From an uncultured Roseburia sp. (lineage in GTDB: Bacteria; Bacillota; Clostridia; Lachnospirales; Lachnospiraceae), in contig CANODN010000085.1 in the NCBI GenBank assembly GCA_947564765.1, forward strand, positions 1 to 7,857: a stretch of 7,857 nucleotides of DNA, read 5' to 3'. Every line of letters begins with the position of its first letter. Position 1 is the stretch's first letter. Position numbers and translations under genes: made by a program. Shown here piece after piece: positions 1 through 6,838 of the stretch. Under the pieces are notes generated by a model that saw nothing but the letters and a program-made list of their open reading frames with translations, did no database searches and had not been told where the DNA came from.

Positions 1-13
1 GAACCCAAGATCA

Positions 14-703
14 TTAAAGATTCCATTCGTAAGCACATTCCTGATTGTAATATCCCTTGCCGAGCTGATATAAAATATAGGGCAGTTTCTCTTCGTTTTT
101 TGTTTCCTCTAAAAACTGCAGTTCTTCTTTCAGCAAATGAATATTCCGAAAGGCCTTCTCTCTCCTTAAATCCTCCGGCAGATCGTATCCGGTATGTCCG
201 ATTACAAGCGGTGTTACATAGGTTTCATAATCCCCTCCCTGCATGGCTTCCACCTGCTCATGAATCCGGCCTTCGTAATGATACTTTTCTTTTGAAAAAA
301 TGCGGTTGATCCACTCTTTCTTCTCCTGTATTTCATTTTTTCTGGTAAGGATATTGATTCTCTGAATCCGGCCTACCCCGTTTGGATGTTTTGCAACTGC
401 CTCCAGCAGTTTCTTAAAATCCAAATCTTTGATGTATTCATCACTGTCTAAAATCATTACATAGGAATGAGACGCTTTGGAAACCGCAAAATTCTTGGCC
501 GCGGCAAAATCATCGCACCAGACAAAATCATAGACATGATCCGTGTACTGATATGCAATTTCTTTTGTCCTGTCTGCGGAACCGGTATCTGCCACAATAA
601 TTTCAAAGGAGTAAGGCTTAAGGCTTTCCAGACATTTCTTTATATTCTTTTCTTCATTTTTTGCAATGATACAAACAGATATCTCGATCTCTTTCAAAAA
701 CAT
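14..703 (-). CDS. GT2 family glycosyltransferase, TPR-linked type, ending early in a TPR-like helix
   Basis: The 229-residue frame carries a GT-A fold GT2 domain: ISVCIIAKNEEKNIKKCLES at 8-27, EIIVADTGSADRTKEIA at 34-50, WCDDFAAAKNFAV at 62-74, and the metal-binding DSD at 86-88 in MILDSDEYI. WINRIFSKEKYHYEGRIHEQ (131-150) is the acceptor-side signature seen in SunS-like and flagellar GT2 enzymes. After about residue 165 it turns into the helical linker that normally leads to tetratricopeptide repeats, with LPYILYQLGKGYYNQ (207-221) matching the first helix of a TPR. It then ends within eight residues (ECAYEWNL) at tandem stops TAA TGA (16-11). Relatives usually continue with one or more TPRs, so this may be a truncation, a frameshift, or a short natural form. 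The catalytic domain looks complete. The start is the ATG at 703 or the TTG at 697; either overlaps the methyltransferase gene (by 10 or 4 bases). Confidence 0.82.
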   Translation of the reverse strand: MFLKEIEISVCIIAKNEEKNIKKCLESLKPYSFEIIVADTGSADRTKEIAYQYTDHVYDFVWCDDFAAAKNFAVSKASHSYVMILDSDEYIKDLDFKKLLEAVAKHPNGVGRIQRINILTRKNEIQEKKEWINRIFSKEKYHYEGRIHEQVEAMQGGDYETYVTPLVIGHTGYDLPEDLRREKAFRNIHLLKEELQFLEETKNEEKLPYILYQLGKGYYNQECAYEWNL

Positions 704-1338
704 CCCTGCTTTCTCACTATTATCGTAAAATCATATATCTCATAATCATGCAGCAAGGCAACATTTCTGGAAAAATGTTTCTTTGCATAGTCAAAATAAA
801 ACAGTGGATCTGCATAATATAAATCGTCCCTCATATATTCCGCATCAGAATATTTGGTCAGACAGTTAAATGCAAATCCTTTTTCAGAATGACTGTAAAA
901 ATCCTCCAATACGTCAATCACGTATTTTTCCCATTCTCTTTCATCCACACTCCTTTTTACATTAAAAATTCCACTGGCCGTAATATAATCATAGCTCCCC
1001 TGTATTTGAGATCCATGCACAAACGCGACATCCGGATCTGCGCCGTATTTCTGCTTTGCGCATAAAATCGTATCCCTGACCAAATCTACGCCTGTATATT
1101 TGCAGGAATATCCCCTTTCCTGCAGATATCCAAAATAATCTCCATATCCGCAGCCGTAATCACATATAGAAAATTCCTGATCGCCTTCGTTACAAAACAA
1201 TTTTGTGATCTGAGAAAACCGAACACTCTGTGCTTCTTTTGAATTCCAGTCCAGCCCCTTTACTGTTTCTCCAAATTGATCCTGCTTTTCCTTAAAATAC
1301 GCCTCTGTTTGTGTCAATATTTCCTTATTCACCCGCAT
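694..1338 (-). CDS. Class I SAM-dependent methyltransferase
   Basis: The protein has 214 residues from the ATG at 1338. The SAM-binding motif I is intact as ICDYGCGYGDY (58-68), and the acidic residue that binds the ribose is D85 in YTGVDLV (81-87). The motif IV region reads YDYITASGIFNV (116-127), then a helical segment and FAFNCLTKYSD (155-165) matching the strand-5 region. The N-terminal 50 residues are helical, probably an acceptor-binding cap. The acceptor cannot be read from sequence. Because it follows the WecE and WbqC genes with a 14-base overlap, a methyl group on the amino sugar (O- or N-linked) or on its acyl substituent is the likeliest job. A small-molecule rather than a nucleic-acid or protein target is inferred from context only. 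Its stop at 696-694 overlaps the start of the GT2 gene. Confidence 0.88.
   Translation of the reverse strand: MRVNKEILTQTEAYFKEKQDQFGETVKGLDWNSKEAQSVRFSQITKLFCNEGDQEFSICDYGCGYGDYFGYLQERGYSCKYTGVDLVRDTILCAKQKYGADPDVAFVHGSQIQGSYDYITASGIFNVKRSVDEREWEKYVIDVLEDFYSHSEKGFAFNCLTKYSDAEYMRDDLYYADPLFYFDYAKKHFSRNVALLHDYEIYDFTIIVRKQGCF
704..707 (-). promoter_or_regulatory. Ambiguous ribosome binding site at the GT2 gene start
   Basis: AGGG directly abuts the ATG at 703, too close for normal initiation there. It is six bases from a TTG at 697-695 that overlaps the upstream TGA as TTGA. The GT2 protein may therefore start at the TTG, two residues shorter. Confidence 0.45.
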
Positions 1339-2050
1339 ATATTTTTCCTCCAAAGCTTTTCATAAATTCCTGTGCCCTCGGCCCCTTATGAAAAATCAAA
1401 TCAAAAACAGAAACCCCATGCTCAAAATATCCGAATGACTGCTCGTATTCGGGGTATCCGGAATAATCCATCCATACAAGCTGGATTCCCGCTTCTTCAA
1501 ACAATTCCTCCTGAATATAATCCTTTGCCGCAGGTCCTGACAAATAAGAGCTTCCGCCGGCATCTTTTACAAGGGAAACTAACCGCTCTGTTTTTCCTTC
1601 TGCCAGCTGATAATCTGAACTCCATGTTATTTTTGTCTGAATTCCCAGAATATCACAAATCTCTTGCAGAAAAGCATAATTTATCCTGCTTAGATAATCT
1701 TCCATTCGGCATGCTTCATATACTTTTTGAATCCGTTCTGCATACATTCCAAAAAACTCTGCCTTTGCATAACTGTATTCTATACTTCTCCAATGTTTGT
1801 CCACCCACTTGTGATCTGCTACTTTTGTCTCGTTAATCTTCTGGTGAAACTTTCCGGTATGCACAACAGGAATACTCAGCCAGCACAGTCCGTCTCTTGT
1901 CGCAATTTTATTTCTGTTTCTCCAGTCATTTTTCGTATATTGGACATCATCATACAGAATAAATTCATCCACCATATTGATAATGTCAAAATAGCCCTTC
2001 CACGGAATATAATTCGACTGCAGTATTGCAACTTTTTTTCCCGTTTTCAT
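1325..2050 (-). CDS. WbqC-family protein
   Basis: The 241-residue protein matches the WbqC-like family along its whole length: QSNYIPWKGYFD at 11-22, YDDVQYTKNDWRNRNKI at 33-49, WLSIPV at 57-62, YLSGPAAKDYI at 169-179 and VSVFDLIFHKG at 213-223. Family knowledge: WbqC proteins recur in O-antigen and flagellar glycan clusters next to 4-amino-4,6-dideoxy sugar genes, but to my knowledge no reaction has been firmly established. A role in attaching an acyl or amino-acyl group to the amino sugar is a common guess. The position four bases after the WecE-type gene fits that. The ATG at 2050 has AGGAGAGG nine bases upstream, formed by the last codons of the aminotransferase gene. It has no membrane segment. 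The end overlaps the methyltransferase gene by 14 bases. The family call is strong; the biochemical role is inference. Confidence 0.92.
   Translation of the reverse strand: MKTGKKVAILQSNYIPWKGYFDIINMVDEFILYDDVQYTKNDWRNRNKIATRDGLCWLSIPVVHTGKFHQKINETKVADHKWVDKHWRSIEYSYAKAEFFGMYAERIQKVYEACRMEDYLSRINYAFLQEICDILGIQTKITWSSDYQLAEGKTERLVSLVKDAGGSSYLSGPAAKDYIQEELFEEAGIQLVWMDYSGYPEYEQSFGYFEHGVSVFDLIFHKGPRAQEFMKSFGGKIYAGE
1347..1351 (-). promoter_or_regulatory. Ribosome binding site that sets the start of the methyltransferase gene
   Basis: GGAGG lies eight bases before the ATG at 1338. The longer frame opens with a TTG at 1353 that overlaps this site and has no good site of its own, so the ATG is preferred. 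Confidence 0.85.
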
Positions 2051-2054
2051 CTTT

Positions 2055-3191
2055 TCATTCCTCTCCTGTTTGATCCCATATAAATGCGTCCGAAAGCTTC
2101 CCCGCTACAAAATCGGTTTCCTTTGACGTAAGACCATACCACATAGGAAGCCTGAAAAGACGGCTGCTCTCTTTTGTCGTATGACGATCTTCCCCGATAA
2201 AACACCCGAATTTCTGACCTCCCGGCGAAGAATGCAGGGGAACGTAATGAAATACAACATCCACTCCCTGCTCTTTTAAAAACCGCATCACAGCGGAACG
2301 CTCTTTCAAATCTCGCACTTTCACATAAAACATATGGGCATTGTGCACACACTCTTTGGGGACATAGGGCAGCTCCAGGGGAAGCTGCTTTAACTTTTCA
2401 TAATAGCTGTTCCAGACACTCCTCCTGCCGTCGTTAATCTCGTCTGCAATTTCCAGCTGCGCATACAAAAGCGCTGCATTGATTTCACTTGGCAGATAAG
2501 AAGAACCCAGATCCATCCAGCTGTACTTATCTACCATTCCTCTGTAAAAACGGGTACGGTTCGTGCCTTTCTCCCTTAGAATTTCTGCGCGCTCTATGTA
2601 GGATGCATCGTTCACCAACAATGCGCCTCCCTCGCCCATTGTATAATTTTTCGTCTCATGAAAGCTGTAACATCCGAAGGTGCCAATGGTACCCAGTGCT
2701 TTTCCTTTATAAGAAGACATTACAGCCTGGGCAGCATCTTCCACCACCGGCAGATGATATCTTGCGGCAATCCCCATGATTGTATCCATTTCACATGCTA
2801 CGCCGGCGTAATGTACTACCACGATTGCCTTTGTATGTTTTGTAATGACGGCTTCAATTTTTGTCTCATCTATATTCATTGTATCCGGGCGAATATCTAC
2901 AAATACTGCCTTTGCTCCCCGCAGCACGAAAGCATTTGCAGTGGTTACAAATGTATAAGACGGCAGAATCACTTCATCTCCCGGCTGTATATTTAAAAGA
3001 ATGGCGCTCATTTCCAATGCTGCCGTACAGGAAGTCGTAAGCAGAATCTTTTTCGCCTGAAACCTTTTCTCCATCCATTCCGTACATAATTTTGTATATT
3101 TTCCATCTCCTGCAATTTTGCTGCTTTTTAAAGTTTCCGTAACATATTCTGCAGCTTTTGGCAAATACAATGCCCGGTTAAAAGGTATCAT
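2055..3191 (-). CDS. wecE: dTDP-4-amino-4,6-dideoxygalactose transaminase (WecE/RffA type), DegT/DnrJ/EryC1 family
   Basis: This PLP-dependent sugar aminotransferase converts dTDP-4-keto-6-deoxyglucose, with glutamate as amino donor, to a dTDP-4-amino-4,6-dideoxyhexose. The 378 residues align along their length with the Escherichia coli WecE sequence as I remember it: MIPFN at the start, GDEVILPSYTFVTTANAFVL at 71-90, FVDIRPDTMNIDET at 97-110, HYAGVACEMDTIM at 127-139 and EKGTNRTRFYRG at 207-218. The PLP-binding lysine is K181 in SFHETKNYT, and D152 in VVEDAAQ should contact the pyridine nitrogen. GEGGA (186-190) is the usual following loop. The start at 3191 overlaps the upstream stop by 14 bases; the WbqC-family gene follows after four bases. 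WecE makes the galacto product (Fuc4N) whereas the related VioA makes the gluco product (Qui4N, viosamine). The close match favours WecE, but the epimer is not proven. The genes that supply the substrate (RmlA, RmlB) are not in the window. Confidence 0.93.
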   Translation of the reverse strand: MIPFNRALYLPKAAEYVTETLKSSKIAGDGKYTKLCTEWMEKRFQAKKILLTTSCTAALEMSAILLNIQPGDEVILPSYTFVTTANAFVLRGAKAVFVDIRPDTMNIDETKIEAVITKHTKAIVVVHYAGVACEMDTIMGIAARYHLPVVEDAAQAVMSSYKGKALGTIGTFGCYSFHETKNYTMGEGGALLVNDASYIERAEILREKGTNRTRFYRGMVDKYSWMDLGSSYLPSEINAALLYAQLEIADEINDGRRSVWNSYYEKLKQLPLELPYVPKECVHNAHMFYVKVRDLKERSAVMRFLKEQGVDVVFHYVPLHSSPGGQKFGCFIGEDRHTTKESSRLFRLPMWYGLTSKETDFVAGKLSDAFIWDQTGEE

Positions 3192-4779
3192 TTCCCTTTT
3201 CCTCCCGCCTGCCTGCATATTTTTCTACTGCCTCATGAAGCTTCCAAAACTCTTTCTCATTATCAATACTTGTTTTTGCTATTGTTTCTTTTCTGCAGTT
3301 TTCTTTCTGCCTTTCCATAAATTCTCTATCTGTATAATATTTATAAACCAACTTTGGCATTTCCTCTATACTGCTGCATACGAATTCTTCTCCAGAGTTC
3401 TCCGCCACATCGCAATCTCCCAGAGTAATCACAGGAACCTCCTCCATAATTGAAAACAAAGCGCCTGTTCCACCGCCTTGTCTCGGCGGATTTATAAACA
3501 AGTCCCCCATTCCGATTGCTCCTCTGAAATTCGGCTGATTCTCCAGAAAATAGAACCTCTCCTGCCACTCGCTGTTCAGAAACCGCTGTTTCAATCCGGG
3601 ACTCTCTCCGATTACTGCCACCACAAAATGTTCATCCTGCTTTAACATCTGAACTAACACTTTTTCAAAAGAATCTTTTATTTCATAATCCAGTCTGTTT
3701 CCGGCAAGAATCAAGACAAACGCATCTTCCGGTATTCCAAAATCCTTTTTTTGATATTTCCTCTGCGTCTCCTCTGCTCCTGAAGTATAAACCATAAATT
3801 TCATTGGAATTACAGTCTGTTCTTTTTCTAAAAGCTCCTCCCACACTTTCTGCTGTTTCCGAAAGGATTCTGCCAGTGAAACAACAAGCTGTGCATTCGT
3901 AACCGGCAATGCATCCGTCATTCCCATTGTCACTATAGTTGTAAACTCTCTGCACAAACCGGCCAATATGGTTTCACTTCCGATTTCCAAAACATATTCT
4001 GGCTTCTTCTCCCAAATCATTTTAACTGCTGTACGCAGTGTTTCTATATAATCCGTACCATGCAGCTCCAGATTATACCCCTTTATCTCTACATCTTCCA
4101 AAACACATGCAAAAGGTCCTGTCTCCTTTATAAAGTTCTGATTAAAAAATCCCTGTTCCCAATTCCAGTAACCTTTTACTCCTTGAAAGTGACATACAAA
4201 ACATTCTACGTCATATCCCATTTTTTCCAGGCAGCAGCAGATATGCACCAGATAATTTGTCGGCGCATGATATGTATTTAAAATCTGAGATACCGAAATA
4301 ATAATCCTTTTTTCACGTTTTTGGAAGGGGATGACAGGATAAAAACAATCCACCTTCTGTCGTATTTCGCTCAAAAAACCTTCATACATATGCCTCATAC
4401 CGGAATATTCTTCATTTTCTTTTAACAGACTGTCTGTAAACAGAAACATGCGAAACTGATAACTGTCATTTAGTCTCTCCCACAATGGATATTCCTTTGA
4501 TTCCAGCAGTCTTATTACATAAGGGATTGCCTTTTTCTCCCGAGTTTCCTGTAAGATAACGTCAAACAAATAGATTGCTACGGCATAATCTTCCCGCATA
4601 ATCTCATAAATCATGGCAAGGGTTCTTTCCTTCTTCTCTTCTGGCAATTCCTGATACAGACATCTCATATTGCTAAGAGTTTCTCTGCTGAATTTCTTAT
4701 TTACATCCAGCTCTTTCAGCATGTCGTTAAGGATAGTTAAAAATTTCCTCTCGCCATCATGTTCCAAACAAGTACCCAT
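3178..4779 (-). CDS. GT-B fold glycosyltransferase with helical N-terminal extension
   Basis: The protein has 533 residues. Residues 1-150 are mostly helical and charged, with no recognisable motif. An N-terminal Rossmann half begins near 157 (KRIIISVSQILNTYHAPTNY, typical of the first strand-loop of GT-B enzymes). The C-terminal Rossmann half starts at about 346 with DFGIPEDAFVLILAGNRLDY and continues with FVVAVIGE at 385-392. The donor-binding region FINPPRQGGGTGALFSIMEE (428-447) is followed by VPVITLGDCD. This glycine-rich loop plus acidic helix occupies the place of the E-x7-E region of GT4-like enzymes, and the style also recalls protein N-/O-glycosyltransferases of the HMW1C/OGT type; I cannot decide between them. 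The ATG at 4779 has AGGAGAG ten bases upstream and overlaps the previous gene by 23 bases. The gene ends TAA at 3178, inside the first codons of the aminotransferase gene. It is cytoplasmic by sequence, with no signal peptide. Substrate and acceptor are unknown. Confidence 0.85.
   Translation of the reverse strand: MGTCLEHDGERKFLTILNDMLKELDVNKKFSRETLSNMRCLYQELPEEKKERTLAMIYEIMREDYAVAIYLFDVILQETREKKAIPYVIRLLESKEYPLWERLNDSYQFRMFLFTDSLLKENEEYSGMRHMYEGFLSEIRQKVDCFYPVIPFQKREKRIIISVSQILNTYHAPTNYLVHICCCLEKMGYDVECFVCHFQGVKGYWNWEQGFFNQNFIKETGPFACVLEDVEIKGYNLELHGTDYIETLRTAVKMIWEKKPEYVLEIGSETILAGLCREFTTIVTMGMTDALPVTNAQLVVSLAESFRKQQKVWEELLEKEQTVIPMKFMVYTSGAEETQRKYQKKDFGIPEDAFVLILAGNRLDYEIKDSFEKVLVQMLKQDEHFVVAVIGESPGLKQRFLNSEWQERFYFLENQPNFRGAIGMGDLFINPPRQGGGTGALFSIMEEVPVITLGDCDVAENSGEEFVCSSIEEMPKLVYKYYTDREFMERQKENCRKETIAKTSIDNEKEFWKLHEAVEKYAGRREEKGNDTF
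3201..3206 (-). promoter_or_regulatory. Ribosome binding site that sets the start of the WecE-type gene
   Basis: GGGAGG stands nine bases before the ATG at 3191. An earlier in-frame ATG at 3218 would place this site inside the coding region and add nine residues (MQAGGRKRE) not found at the start of WecE-type enzymes, which begin MIPFN as here. Confidence 0.85.
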
Positions 4780-6307
4780 AAATCGTTTTCTCTCCTGCCA
4801 TATTCTCTTTCCGGTAATCAGCCTTCCAATTCAATTTATAAAATCTGCTTTCCTTCTGCAATTGTTTTACCCTCTCCGGCGAATACTTCCGATTCATCCA
4901 GGAATGAAGCAGAAAAACAGTTTTCTCACTGCAACTGCACTGTTCCAACTCATTTCTGACCTCCGGAAATTCCTCCCAGGCTGCCCGAATCATATAATCT
5001 GTAAGATAATCATCCAACAACTCATCCTCTACTTCCCAGTAATACCAGAAGGCCTCCATTAAAAACTGAAATAATTTATGTCCTTTTTTTACATACCACA
5101 AATTACCGGACCAGCGCCCCTGGGTAATATCTGTCTCCCCCATCGGCGTCTGAAACCGCAGCGTATAGATTTTCTGCTGAAATATTTCCCGTTCTATTGG
5201 GCCTGTCACATAATATGCGGCATCCACCCACATTCCCCCATAACGGAACAAAAGCTCTGCACAAAGCAGCTCCGATAAATGTGTATAGGAAATTTTTCCT
5301 TCATTAAATTTTCGAATAATGCTTTCTGTAAAGGTAACATAGTTCATACAATTTTCCAATGTAATCAAACGAACTTCCGTCAAATCCTTCGGTAGATTTT
5401 CTTTTAAGCTTTGTATGCATCTTTGAACCAATTCCGGCATCTCTTCTTCTCCCTGCCACCAGCATACAAACACCGGTATTTTACCTCCGAAATCATCCGA
5501 ACAGGCCAAAGGCTGTGCCAGCGTCTCCTTCATGACTCCCTTCCGGTAGAGCTGCACCAAAGGATCGATTTTCAGTTTAACACACTGATATAGCAGAGAA
5601 ACCCTTTTTCCAGCATTTAAAAAATCCGCCGGATCGATTAATTTCATATTTTCTTCCGTTACTGCCTCCGGCTGCATCAACAGCCATACCCGAAACAGCC
5701 GCTCTGCCAGAAATCCCATGACACGTTTCTGATAATCGTCATATTCTTTCAGTTCCAATCTCTCTTCCACCGCAAAAAGAATATCAAATAACCACTCGCA
5801 GTATCTGTCAAAAATAGCTTTCCGTGTAATCCACATGTTTCCCACAGAAACAAGAATCGTCTCCATGGCATAATCAAACGCAGGAAGATAAGTGGGATAT
5901 TTTTCTTCGATTACTTTGCGGCACACATCCAGATCTTTCCCATAATGCCTCTTTGCATAATGTTCATAGGCATTCGCATCCTTCACGCAGCTACTGTTTG
6001 GAATGATAATAGGATATGCCTGAATCGTTTTTTCGATATAATCCCTGCTTAGCAATTTTTCCTCTTTGACAAAATAACGGCGGTAATGACAGATTCCAAT
6101 TACATCGCAATCCACATTTTTCCAAAGCCAGTAAATACCTGTCAATTCGCAATAATATGGATTTTTTTCTGATATCTGATCTTTTGTATCATCTCCCAGA
6201 TAACCAAAATCCTCTTTTCCCTTTTTCCCCACCTGCAACGGGATATACATGGTATCCGGTATGTTTTCTATTTTTTTATGTGTCATTACATAAATTCTTG
6301 TATCCAT
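4757..6307 (-). CDS. Two-domain glycosyltransferase: DUF4422 fused to a capsular-polysaccharide-synthesis (GT32-like) domain
   Basis: The protein has 516 residues from the ATG at 6307, which is four bases after the upstream stop. Residues about 3-225 match DUF4422: RIYVMTHKK at 4-12, PLQVGKKG at 23-30, SEKNPYYCELTGIYWLWKN at 46-64 and GICHYRRYF at 71-79. DUF4422 proteins are predicted or annotated glycosyltransferases of capsule and exopolysaccharide loci. Residues about 278-480 match the Caps_synth/GT32-like fold: PVFVCWWQGEEEMPELVQRC at 278-297, and FRYGGMWVDAAYY at 354-366, where D362 sits at the position of the GT-A metal/nucleotide-binding acidic motif (family usually GG-hydrophobic-x-D). 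A linker of about 50 residues joins them. With two transferase domains it could add two successive sugars. It is soluble, with no membrane segment. Its end overlaps the next gene by 23 bases, indicating translational coupling. The domain calls are strong; sugar specificity is unknown. Confidence 0.9.
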   Translation of the reverse strand: MDTRIYVMTHKKIENIPDTMYIPLQVGKKGKEDFGYLGDDTKDQISEKNPYYCELTGIYWLWKNVDCDVIGICHYRRYFVKEEKLLSRDYIEKTIQAYPIIIPNSSCVKDANAYEHYAKRHYGKDLDVCRKVIEEKYPTYLPAFDYAMETILVSVGNMWITRKAIFDRYCEWLFDILFAVEERLELKEYDDYQKRVMGFLAERLFRVWLLMQPEAVTEENMKLIDPADFLNAGKRVSLLYQCVKLKIDPLVQLYRKGVMKETLAQPLACSDDFGGKIPVFVCWWQGEEEMPELVQRCIQSLKENLPKDLTEVRLITLENCMNYVTFTESIIRKFNEGKISYTHLSELLCAELLFRYGGMWVDAAYYVTGPIEREIFQQKIYTLRFQTPMGETDITQGRWSGNLWYVKKGHKLFQFLMEAFWYYWEVEDELLDDYLTDYMIRAAWEEFPEVRNELEQCSCSEKTVFLLHSWMNRKYSPERVKQLQKESRFYKLNWKADYRKENMAGEKTIYGYLFGT

Positions 6308-6311
6308 TCTG

Positions 6312-6776
6312 TTATGCTCCAAAATCAAAAAGGTAATACGGCTTTCCCTCTAAATTCAGTTCTTTTATTTTGTCATCCGGCAAAGTCTTTGTCCATTGTT
6401 CCAGATTCCAATCCGCCAGAAGATATCTGGCGCATTCCGCTGCTTTTACTGAAACTTCGGCAAATCCCTGCTTTTGACACATTCCTTCTGTTCCCAGAAA
6501 AACTGCCAGATCATATTTTTCCTGTTCTTCGCTTTCCAGAAAAGACGGTACCGTTATGATCGAATCATATATCCCTTCCCATACTGCAAACGTTCTTTCC
6601 GGGAAAAAATCTATGCCGTCTAACCGGATATCCGGCAAAACTTCACGATCCATGACTTTTCTTGCTACGCTTCCGATTCGTTTTAAAAACATCCCGGCAT
6701 CCAGAATATTCCCCGGCTCTAACTGCTCAATTGTTTCAAAATAAATATAAATATCATTTTCGTTTTTTATAATCAT
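6312..6776 (-). CDS. Protein of unknown function with methyltransferase-like (degenerate Rossmann) pattern
   Basis: I cannot assign this 154-residue protein to a named family. The ATG at 6776 has AGGGAG seven bases upstream, so the start is secure. It is acidic and soluble, with no signal peptide or membrane segment. Its layout resembles the core of a class I SAM-dependent methyltransferase: a strand NILDAG at 23-28 where motif I should be, an acidic strand end DGIDF at 53-57, and a strand YDLAVFLGT at 88-96. The glycine-rich GxGxG loop is replaced by LDAGMFLKRIGS, so SAM binding is doubtful. The rest (about 105-154) is predicted helical and ends in KPYYLFDFGA. It sits between a CgeB-like transferase and the DUF4422 fusion gene, and its last codons (GGA GCA TAA) contain the ribosome binding site of the next gene. 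A non-catalytic partner of a glycosyltransferase is one possibility. The coding call is firm; the function is not. Confidence 0.85.
   Translation of the reverse strand: MIIKNENDIYIYFETIEQLEPGNILDAGMFLKRIGSVARKVMDREVLPDIRLDGIDFFPERTFAVWEGIYDSIITVPSFLESEEQEKYDLAVFLGTEGMCQKQGFAEVSVKAAECARYLLADWNLEQWTKTLPDDKIKELNLEGKPYYLFDFGA
6317..6320 (-). promoter_or_regulatory. Ribosome binding site that sets the start of the DUF4422 fusion gene
   Basis: GGAG lies nine bases before the ATG at 6307 and inside the last codons of the upstream gene. The longer frame would begin at TTG 6328, ahead of this site and without a comparable site of its own. The conserved family start (DTRIYVMTHKK) follows the inner ATG immediately. 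Confidence 0.8.
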
Positions 6777-6838
6777 GACAGATCTCCCTGCTGCTTACAC
6801 ATCGCCCTGGTAATCCTCTTTGCAAGAACCAGCACCTA
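6773..6838 (-). other. In-frame extension after the amber stop of the CgeB-like gene, ending in an ATGA overlap
   Basis: Directly after the TAG at 6838-6836 the same frame continues for 20 sense codons, reading VLVLAKRITRAMCKQQGDLS. It stops at TGA (6775-6773), which overlaps the ATG of the next gene (6776-6774) as ATGA. ATGA overlaps are a common coupling arrangement in operons. This region is also the only intergenic gap in the window (59 bases) and holds the AGGGAG ribosome binding site of the next gene at 6789-6784. I see no hairpin terminator and no convincing promoter in it. It may be a former C-terminal tail cut off by a nonsense change, or plain spacer that is open by chance. Confidence 0.5.

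Noticed and set aside
1339..1353. TTG at 1353 as start of the methyltransferase gene
   Set aside because: It sits on the GGAGG site that serves the ATG at 1338.
1372..1836. 154-codon open frame on the plus strand
   Set aside because: It lies wholly opposite the WbqC-family gene, has no recognisable motif, and its composition is that of a reverse complement of coding sequence.
2047..2352. 101-codon minus-strand frame inside the aminotransferase gene
   Set aside because: It is an alternative frame of the WecE-type gene with arginine- and serine-rich shadow composition and no family match.
3192..3218. ATG at 3218 as start of the WecE-type gene
   Set aside because: GGGAGG lies between it and the ATG at 3191, and WecE-type enzymes begin at MIPFN.
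4670..5062. 130-codon plus-strand frame rich in Phe, Leu and Ser
   Set aside because: It is antisense to two well-supported glycosyltransferase genes; the apparent hydrophobic stretches arise from the complement of Lys/Glu-rich codons, not from a membrane protein.
6308..6328. TTG at 6328 as start of the DUF4422 fusion gene
   Set aside because: It overlaps the upstream gene by 17 bases without its own good ribosome site, while GGAG stands nine bases before the ATG at 6307 where the conserved family sequence begins.
6777..6835. Possible promoter or terminator in the only intergenic gap
   Set aside because: A TTGCAA resembles a -35 box but nothing like TATAAT follows at the right distance, and there is no stem-loop with a T run.
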